Origin: Nymphalis io
Lineage: Eukaryota; Arthropoda; Insecta; Lepidoptera; Nymphalidae
Assembly: GCF_905147045.1 (NCBI RefSeq)
Contig: NC_065891.1
Span: 14,083,001-14,147,000, forward strand
Reading direction: 5' to 3'
DNA: 64,000 bases
A model generated the notes under the pieces. That model ran no database searches. It had not been told where the DNA came from and worked only from the letters and a program-made list of their open reading frames with translations. A program made the position numbers and the translations under genes. Shown here in pieces: positions 56,216 through 64,000 of the stretch; position 1 is the first letter of the stretch, and the number at the start of each line of letters is the position of its first letter.

Positions 56216-57900
56216 TTCAATACTTTGTCATAGTTTGTAGCAAAATTTATAAAATGTTTTTATGTTACGTAACACGTTTTAACAAATTTCTTTACTTAGA
56301 AAGTAGATCTAAAGACCAAACTGATAGTTATAAAATATAACACAACAACGTTCAACGTTTTTATCAATTTTAAAGCTCCCTTTGAAAACATCTCACGAAA
56401 CTAATCAAATTACATCAAAATATAATTAGTTAAAATTTAATGAAGTTATATATTTTTTTAAAACTACAATATCAGTACCAATATTATCGGACAACAAAAA
56501 ATATTAATTGTTCATCACATTGTATTTATCAAATCAAATGAACATAACGATAGCAAGTAAACAAACTTAAAATAGAATTATTTCCAAGATATTATTACAA
56601 GAAGACCAGACCGATTGTTGCCTCATTTTTTTATTAATTTCAATGGACATTAGATTATTACGCCTGATCTATTATTGTTCTTAACGTGCACTCTCAGATT
56701 GAATGACGACGAAGAAAAATCGCACGACAAATCGCATCACCCGTTTGCCCTGACACAGAGATGTAACACTGTTAAATTCATAACCCCAGGTTTCTACTGA
56801 TATCATGGCAGTAAAAGGACAGTAATTTTTATCATCCCTACCGAGATTATAAGCCATGGCCTCGGACCCTCCATATAAGTTGGCAATCAACGAAGCAGTC
56901 ATCAGTTGCGTGTAATTAAAGTGTTTGATAAAAAGTTAAACAAGTACAATTATATTACTTTAAAATAATCATTGACCTCTTCCAGGTACAAGAACAGGGA
57001 ACATAGAATCAAATCCACTTAATCTGCTTATATTGACTCAAAGGAAACTTTGTTTAAAGCGAAGCTAACAACGTTACTTGAAATCAATTGGATACCTTTA
57101 AATGTATAAAATAACAGAAGAGAACGATCACGCTCAAAAAGGAAACCCGGTTAATAATATGGAAGGTAATTCCTTATTGGTATATTATGAATTATTAAAT
57201 TAACATTGAGTATTTTTGAGGTTGGTTTAAAAGATGGACTATCATGGATGTCCTTTGCTGGTAAATTTTTTAGGAATGTTGTTGAAGTTAGGCGATATTT
57301 TGTCGAGAAATGGTTATAAATTTTTATTGGTTGCTCTACGTTATTTTGAGTGATGTAAGGAGTAAGGCACCTTCAGTGCTTGGAAATTGTATGTTTTTCT
57401 TACGTAGAATATCTGCTCTCATAAAGCATATCCTTACTATGTTTTAAATTAAATAATTAATCATTTAATTCCTTCAAGAAATTTAATTCTCCTTAAGTTC
57501 ATATATTACAAAATCAAATAATTACATACATATTATACAAGACGACAAATAAACATTTTTTATTTTATTAATTGTAAAAATACCTTATATAATATATAAA
57601 AATAGCTGCTTGGAGTTGTATACTATTTATCTTTTAAACAATAACACATACAATAACTCAGGAACACATGCGTTTTTTTATCTCTCTGGCAAAACGCATT
57701 TACGCGTTTCCCCCACATACAAGAGGGTATGGATGAGTGTGACTTGTATGTGACTCGCCGTTTGCGACAGTTTTTTTTTCTGTCCGTACTAAGTATTTTT
57801 CGCAGTTTGTTCTTTTCTTTATTAGGACGCATTGTAAAGACAGTTTTTATGTCCTGTGCACATTTGCAGGTTATGGATCAATATTTTAATAAGCTAGTAT
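56216..57900. other. AT-rich DNA with one unusual short ORF
   Basis: The minus-strand frame 56902-56681 (73 codons) lies in a GC-richer patch and matches nothing I recognise. The rest is featureless AT-rich DNA. Confidence 0.35.
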
Positions 57901-57924
57901 TATAATAATAATAATAATAATAAT
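57901..57924. repeat. AAT microsatellite
   Basis: Seven or more ATA units at the tail end of the minus-strand SINE-C copy, probably derived from its tail. Confidence 0.8.
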
Positions 57925-58171
57925 ATTCTGGGACATTTTTCACACACGGCCATCTGATCCCAAATTAAGCTTGTACTATGGAAACCAGACAACTGATATA
58001 CTACAAATTCTATTTTTCTTTTGTAAGTACATCCTTATATAGATAATTACATCCAGACTCAGGACAAACAGACATGTTTATGCACATAAATATCTGTCCT
58101 GGGTGGGAATCGAATCCACAACCTTTGGCGTGAAAGGCAAGCATCCACCAACCACGCCAACCGGCTCGTCA
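57925..58171 (-). mobile_element. SINE-C, full length, with ATT/AAT tail
   Basis: CACACGGCCATCTGATCCCA to CCAACCGGCTCGTC as at 37468-37733. The tail side is an AAT microsatellite at 57901-57924. A 10-bp difference (loss of AAAGCTTTTG) separates the two reverse copies. Confidence 0.82.
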
Positions 58172-58377
58172 TAAACGTCGCTAACATTTTCCGTTTCTTG
58201 TCATGTCAAAACTCAAACTCAAGCCCTTGGTGTACAATAAATTATGTTATTATGAATTTTTACTATCAATGTCATAATATATCGGATTATTGTTCAAAAA
58301 ATATTTCTAATAAGAATTACGTTCGAAAGTTTTATTACATAGTAAGTGGCATAGGATGGCATGTGCAAGTGTGTACG

Positions 58378-58562
58378 CTAATTCCACTACGCTGCTGCAG
58401 TGCGGATTAATTGATACACATGTGGCAGATTTTCATCCCATATAATTAGCATAAAAGACATGAGTTACATTCACTAAATAAAACACATGAATATTTACGG
58501 GGCCACCGTTTCGAATCCGTAATCTACGATTAAGCTTACTAACCTTATACTGTCTACTCGGC
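58378..58562 (-). mobile_element. SINE-B, old
   Basis: GCTAATTCCACTACGCTGCT, GATACACATGTGGCAGATTT, AAAACACATGAATATTTACG and GTTTCGAATCCGTAATC give the minus-strand family order with heavy decay. Confidence 0.55.
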
Positions 58563-58749
58563 CTGTGCACGCATTGTGAAATATTATAGTCCAGCTTTAT
58601 TTTTATATAATAATGTATTGCTTTACTGACTGTACTTAGTTATACCAAATAAATAAATAAATATATTAAGCCGCCATGACTATTAATATTATCAACAAGT
58701 AAATAGCGACATAATTGCTTATTAAATATGTATTAAAAAACATAATTGA

Positions 58750-59054
58750 TAGTCGAGATGGCCCAGTGGTAAGAACGCGTGAATCTTAACCGATGAACGT
58801 GGGTTCAAACCCGGGCAAGCACCTCTGAATTTTCATGTGCTTAATTTCTGTTATAATTCATCTCGTGCTTTTCGGTGAAGTAAAACATCGTGAGGAAACC
58901 TGCATGTGTCTAATTTCATCGAAATTCTGCCACATGTGTATTCCGCCAACCCGCATTGGAGCAGCGTGGTGGAATAAGCTCCAAACCTTCTCCTCAAAAA
59001 GGGAGAGGAGGCCTTGGCCCAGCAGTGGGACATTTACAGGCTGTTACTTACTGT
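58750..59054 (+). mobile_element. SINE-B, full length, with target-site duplication
   Basis: The 12-bp repeat AAACATAATTGA flanks it at 58738-58749 and 59055-59066. Head AGTCGAGATGGCCCAGTGGT, B box GGTTCAAACCC, tail CAGGCTGTTACTTACTGT. It is the best-preserved copy here. Confidence 0.92.
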
Positions 59055-59066
59055 AAACATAATTGA

Positions 59067-61119
59067 CGGGTTTCACCTAATTCAGGAATCACAACCGAAA
59101 GCCATTAACGTATTTTATAGTGGCGAAACCATTAAGTAATTCTTGTGTAGGAGACAAAGCGCTTATAACTGTTGAAACAATGCACTGTTCCAAAGCCGAA
59201 ATGAATTTCTTTCTCCGCGTACTCTAATTGCTGCTTTTGTTTCCTCATCTCGCGTTAATGTAATTTAAGAATGCCTTTTATGAATTTATAAAGTTATTTC
59301 GTGGTTGAATAATTTTAAACCGAAATGGTTCATTAGAAATAATATTTGATACTTAGCTAGAAAATCAATTTTTCAAGTGCTAAAAGTTTACAAATGATTT
59401 GTTCATCAGTGTTTTAAGATCATTATAATTGTTATATACATACCATACCTTATTTTTATCGGTGTTGCAAGGATATATGTATGTATATTTATACCAAAAT
59501 TAAATAATAAACAATCAACCAATCTCTCTTTAGGCTTTTGTCCAGTAATGATGATTAATATCCTACAAAAATTATAAACACAAAAGTTCGAGATAACGGA
59601 TGGATGGAATCTTTGTTAGTCTTTCACGCAAAAACTAGAGAACAATTTTGGACGAAATTTAATAAGCTTATACTCTGGACTTAACGCATATACTAGTATA
59701 TCAATGGATATGTTTTAGGAAAAAACGCATAACATATTACATATGTTCATGCACAGCAACGGCTCGAGTAGAAGCGATATAATATTTTGTTTTAGTAAGT
59801 GATTTAAATTATGATACAGAAAGAAAGAAACATAAGGTTGCGTACTTTCGATGTTATGTGTGATATGGCCGCCGAGATACTTTCACCAGTTCTTTTTAAG
59901 TCAGAGGACATTTTACCTTGGTAGATTTTTACAATAAATGAAAAACGTGTTATACTCTATATACCACAGTAACGGCCTGTGAATGCCAATGCCTCTTATT
60001 ATTTATGGATTAAAGATTTTTGATTTTGATTTACTTTATTTAAATCTCTGTCAATTGTTATTCTATGACGTAATTAATTAAAATTATTATACAGTTTGGA
60101 AAAGTTATATAGATTCTATTATAATTTTCGTGTTTACAATTACTTAAATCATATATGTATACAAATTACAAATTTTATAAGGTACTTTAAAGGACAAAGG
60201 ATTCGTTTAATTGGTATTATCATGACAAATATTGTTCTACAGTTCCTGTGTCTTTTGAAACATGCTTGCTTTATACAATTTGCGTTAACGTAAAATTATA
60301 TAGGCTAAAATATTTACCATTATAAACACGAAAACTATATTACGTAAAAGAAACAAATCAGTTTGGTCCCAGATTAACGCGTTCAACCATAAAAACTCTC
60401 GGCTTTATAAAAACAGTACGGATTACAAATCAATAAAAAGTCTATTTAATTCGTCTAAGATTTATTTTTATAAGTTGTGTATCAATTTAATTTGTGTTTA
60501 AAATTGAGTTGAATTTGAAATTTTCACACTTTTTACTCAACTCGTATTTCAAAGAGAAATATTGCTATGGCTGTTTTTGCACTAATGGTATAAATACATT
60601 ATTTAAGCTTTATAGCTTTTCATGATAATATATTATCTATGTAATATACATCAAAAGTCATCGCAAATAGAAGAAAAAAACATTGGTCGTTTTTTTAAAT
60701 TATTTCAGGGCAGATGTAATGGTTATCTAATGAGCATTTAATTTCATTGTCATTTTTCATAATTCTCAAGTTTCAACGTTTTAAGAAAACGTAAACTCAA
60801 ATCTCATGTCAATAAAATATTTGCAATTATTTTTACTTAACCAAACATAGATAATAAAAAAGCTTGAAGCTATTTGTTTATTTTCATGCTGAATAAATTT
60901 AACATTTTATTGTATTTAATTAACATACCTACGTAAATTGCTGGAAAAGAGTAACTAATGAGTTTTTTGCTGGTTCCTTGAATCCTTACTCCGAACTGTT
61001 GGTAGTTTTACATTTAATTCAATACAGAAACATCTCGATTAAAAAGTGGTTTTATTTTAAACGCGTGTTAGGGGAAACGGGGTAGTATTAGGTAAAAAAG
61101 TAGCCAATGTCCGTGCTTG
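59067..61119. other. AT-rich DNA, no gene
   Basis: A faint RTE/SINE-B-like tail (GGCTTTTGTCCAGTAATGAT, 59533-59552) and one SINE-B tail scrap are all that I can see. Confidence 0.45.
59964..60000 (-). mobile_element. SINE-B tail fragment
   Basis: CAGTAACGGCCTGTGAATG matches the inverted SINE-B 3' end, then similarity stops. Confidence 0.4.
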
Positions 61120-61235
61120 GAATTCAAACTTGTTATGAAACAAATTTTATCAAAATCAGTTCAGTGGTTTAGCCTTAAAAGCATAACAGACAGACACACT
61201 TATTTTCACATTTATAATATTCGTATAGATTGAAT
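61120..61235 (+). mobile_element. Dispersed repeat family E fragment
   Basis: The core TCAAAATCAGTTCAGTGGTT, then AAAAGCATAACAGACAGACA and TTATAATATTCGTATAGAT, occurs again in reverse at 32225-32325 and in weaker form at 2650-2735. It is a transposon end of unknown class. Confidence 0.5.
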
Positions 61236-61921
61236 AAAGAGTAATTTAATTTTGATTTCATTAACACGCTAAGAACTATGAGATTTAAGATTTCATTTAT
61301 TTATAATACCACTGTCTCCATTCGCTAGAGGCCTCTTGTACGAAACCCAACAATCGATATGTATTCTAATATTGAAGCAAATTATGTGCTAATTTAATAA
61401 TCATGCGATCAATTACCAAAGTTAACTAACGTAGCGGTAAACAATAGTTTTGGAACTAAGTAACTTATAGTACAATCGCCGACAACAACGCGAAACTTCA
61501 CAGTTTTAGTTCCACCAGAACTCGAAACCGTTGGATTTCACTCGAACATTTCGAGTAGAAACTATAGCGAACGTGTGAAGTACAAAACTGCTATATAATA
61601 ATGATACTGGCAAATCTGCTTATATACCATATAAGTACATATTTTTGGATAAGCTAAAGATTATTCATTCTTAATAATGTCTTATGTGGATTTTATTAAA
61701 TAGATATTTTAGAAAACTTTGCTTTTCACGTCACATTTTGCGTCACACGTTTGCGTCACATTTTGTATTCAATGATTAAATCTTAAACTTTTATTGTGTC
61801 CATAGATTTTTTTCCCTTAAAATATTAAAGCTGGCTTTAATACTAACGATCAAAATATTTCCACTAATATTATTATTAACATTTGTATTTATTTATAGAT
61901 AGTAAAATAAATTAACAACTT
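61236..61921. other. Non-repetitive DNA, nothing recognised
   Basis: Contains CACTCGAACATTTCGAGTAG and other short palindromes. No gene. Confidence 0.45.
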
Positions 61922-62142
61922 GTAAACCCTTGTCCCACATCTGGGAAGAGAAGGAAGCTTGAGATTCTTCCACCACGCTGCATCATTGCGAGTTGGTGGA
62001 TACACATGTGATAATATTGTACCGGACACGTAGATTTCCTCATTAAATGGAATTAAAGACATGTAAACTCTTGATTACTTGGGCTCGTACCCGCAATCTT
62101 CTGTTAATATTTAGTGTAATAAAGTCACTGGGCTGTAGCGAT
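61922..62142 (-). mobile_element. SINE-B, old
   Basis: CCACCACGCTGCATCATTGC, GAGTTGGTGGATACACATGT, GTAGATTTCCTCATTAAATG and GGGCTCGTACCCGCAATCTT are in minus-strand family order. Confidence 0.55.
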
Positions 62143-62479
62143 TCAATTTATAAATTATATCGTTAAAATATTTAATCTTTTGAAATCGATATTTCTTGTT
62201 TAACCTCTTATTAAGAGGTCGCCTTTGTAATTCAAAAATTTAATAGGTCGTTTCTTTTCTCCTTGCCGTAATGATCTAAATCGAAATTAAATTGAGGAAA
62301 ATCATTGTTTAAAATACCCGTGATCTTTTATCATTACACGACGAAGGATAAATAAGGTTTTTAAATTAAACCTATATATATATGCACGTATACATTTTTT
62401 AAAGCTGTTATGAGGCCTTGTATGCTTACCAAGTACATTTTGATTGTACATTTGATATGTAAGATTTTTATTTATTTTA

Positions 62480-63130
62480 GAAGGACAGGCAACTTTTTGG
62501 TGGAAGGAATACCCAGAGCGGGTGCGTATGTTCAAATACCTCGGTGCTTGGTTAAATGAAGATAGGGACTGTGGGCAAGAAATTCAGACCCGGATTGAAA
62601 TTGCCCGAGCAAGCCTTGAAAGGTTGGAGAAGGTTTTGTGTTGCCGTAAACTATCCATAAAGCTCAGACTAAGAATACTCCACTGCTATATATGGCCAGT
62701 AGTGTACGGTAGTTTACGGTAGTGAGGCATGGACTTTGCAAGCTGACACCCAGAAACGACTAGAAGCTTTTGAGATGTGGTGTTACCGCAGAATGCTTCG
62801 TATTAGCTGGACACAGAAAGATTTGAACGTGAGAGTACTCCAGCGCGTCACCAGTAGCCGGAATTTGCTGCAAACCGTCAAGAAGAGAAAAGCCGAGTAT
62901 TTGGGCCACGTCTTGAGACACGAGCGATACCAACTGGTCCAAATTATAATGATTGGCAAAGAAAAGGATACAACGACGCACTGAAAGAAGAAAAAAGTCC
63001 TGGTTGCGTAACATCCACGAATGGACGAAGATCGCCAGCGTGGAAAAACTATTTCGCTTGGCGCGAGACCGCGAAAAATTCGCTGAGCTGACGGCCAACC
63101 TCCAGTAGTGAAGAGGCACAAGAAGAAAAG
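62480..63130 (+). mobile_element. RT C-terminal remnant of a BovB-like RTE LINE
   Basis: Open segments read FKYLGAWLNEDRDCGQEI, then after a shift near 62715 EAWTLQADTQ, AFEMWCYRRMLRISW and KAEYLGHVLRHERYQ, and after another shift near 62955 KKSWLRNIHEW to a stop at about 63110. The YLG, FE-WC-RRML and GH--R spacing is typical of the thumb and C-terminal region of RTE/BovB-type enzymes, and differs from the other RTE copies here. At least two frameshifts make it inactive. Its 5' end at about 62480 is abrupt. A short purine-rich tail (AAGAAGAAAAGG) follows. Confidence 0.75.
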
Positions 63131-63195
63131 GCAAATTTTTAACATTGCAATGACATACCAATCGTATTGTAAGAAAGAACCACCGCCAATGCCCC

Positions 63196-63373
63196 CTGTG
63201 TAATGACAGGTACAAGGGACATAACATCTTAGATCCCAAGGTTGATGGTGCATTGGCGATATAAGCGGTGGTTAACATTTCTTACAATGCCAATGTCTAT
63301 GAGCGTTATTGACCACTTACCATCACATGGCCCATATGCTGTGCTACCTACCTATTCCATAAAAATAAAAAAT
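63196..63373 (+). mobile_element. SINE-A 3' half
   Basis: TGTGTAATGACAGGTACAAG, CATAACATCTTAGATCCCAA and GACCACTTACCATCACATGG, then CTACCTATTCCATAAAAATA. It starts shortly after the BovB-like RT remnant. Confidence 0.8.
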
Positions 63374-63670
63374 AAATGCCCCGCCACCCACGGGATCACT
63401 TTAGATATCCCAAGTCAAGGTGTGGTACCATATGTTTCTGTTCATTTTATTATTAATAAATTAAATTGCTGGTGTTATGGAATAATATTTAACGAAACTA
63501 TTTACTATCTTAGTGCGATTTGGTATGTTAGTTGCACAACTTATTACAATTGCATTTATTTCAAAGTAACAAAGAATCTTTTTTCATTGACACACTTTAC
63601 ATAACTAAACATACAATGACCATTTGTAATTCACGTATAAATTATACATGTTATGTGTTGCTAAAGGACC

Positions 63671-64000
63671 ATCAATCAATCAACAGCCAATCGTTGTCCA
63701 CTGCTGAACATAGGCCTCTCCCAAGGTGCGCCAAAGCTCCCTGTCCTCCGCCTTCCGCATCCAGTTGGTGCCCGCCACCTTCTTAAGGTCGTCGGTCCAC
63801 CTGGCTGGAGGGCGCCCTACGCTGCGCTTGCCGATTCGCGGTCTCCACTCTAGGACTCGTCTGCTCCAACGGCCATCGGTCCTACGACATACGTGACCAG
63901 CCCACTGCCACTTCAGCCTGCTAATTTTGCAAGCTATGTCGGTGACTCCGGTTCTTTTCCGGATAATCTCATTTCTGATCTTATCCTTCAAAGATACTCC
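63671..64000 (-). mobile_element. RTE LINE subfamily a, 3' end, cut by the window edge
   Basis: This is the 3' end of an RTE copy whose remainder lies beyond the window. The reading frame is open from the edge: KDKIRNEIIRKRTG, LKWQWAGHVCRR, GRPPARWTDD, then QQWTTIGC and stop near 63680. The tail is an ATCA/TGAT repeat. It differs from 4404-4725 at two positions only, both G versus A on the + strand, giving Ala for Val and Arg for Trp in the protein. The visible part has no lesion, so this copy could be more intact than the one at 4.4-7.5 kb. Confidence 0.9.

Larger units (their letters stand above)
34216..64000 (+). other. Presumed TMTC downstream intron (may include intergenic DNA)
   Basis: The exon ends at a phase-0 donor, and no candidate next exon with the expected TMTC continuation was seen. 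All GC-rich coding-like stretches to the right belong to retrotransposons. Confidence 0.5.

Noticed and set aside
62480..62722. Host exon after TATTTTAG at 62480
   Set aside because: The encoded FKYLG...WC-RRML sequence is retrotransposon RT, with frameshifts downstream.
1..64000. CRISPR arrays, operons, integrases or prokaryotic mobile elements
   Set aside because: There are no spaced direct repeats of CRISPR type and no dense gene order. The sequence is clearly eukaryotic and intron-like.

Overview
The window looks like an AT-rich stretch of a lepidopteran genome, probably a nymphalid butterfly. The organism is an inference. It rests on spliced-gene structure, the absence of any bacterial gene layout, and dense families of short retroposons of a kind I associate with butterflies (tRNA-headed SINEs ending in CAGCAGTGGGAC, and a second short family ending in ATAGAATAGGAAGG on the reverse strand). 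Nearly all of the 64 kb reads as intronic or intergenic DNA filled with transposable elements of different ages.

The only host coding sequence I can support is one internal exon at 34038-34215 on the + strand. It is GC-rich, has good splice sites, and encodes the conserved RLNY...HPVHTEA segment of a TMTC protein (transmembrane and TPR-repeat O-mannosyltransferase). I could not find its neighbouring exons, so the sequence on both sides is best read as very large introns of that gene.

The main mobile elements are RTE-clade LINEs. A 3.1 kb copy at 4398-7516 (-) is bounded by a 13-bp target-site duplication. A 3.2 kb copy of a related subfamily lies at 48751-51943 (+). The right edge at 63671-64000 (-) is the 3' end of a copy almost identical to the first, and a deleted fragment lies at 38796-38944. 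Older RTE-type tails or RT remnants lie at 27146-27267, 55761-55870 and 62480-63130. Both long copies are dead through frameshifts, indels or stops. Jockey/CR1/R1-type LINE remnants lie near 8320-8505, 20496-20880, 21966-22160, 38410-38605, 40855-42056 and 45015-45280.

The short elements fall into at least four families: SINE-B (tRNA-headed, about 300 bp, more than 20 copies), SINE-A (about 290 bp, about 17 copies), SINE-C (a second tRNA-like head, 3 copies) and a rarer family D. The 3' ends of SINE-B and SINE-A each resemble the 3' end of a LINE in the same window (RTE for B, a jockey/CR1-type LINE for A). This suggests two separate LINE-SINE partnerships. Several SINE-B copies carry intact target-site duplications, and one SINE-A sits inside a SINE-B.

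The rest is single-copy-looking AT-rich DNA with microsatellites, three perfect inverted repeats, a probable 136-bp MITE, and a few GC-richer islands that could be conserved non-coding elements. Three TGACGTCA palindromes fall within 1.8 kb at 30.1-31.9 kb, upstream of the exon. I see no rRNA, functional tRNA gene, CRISPR array or operon, and no convincing evidence of a wholly new system.
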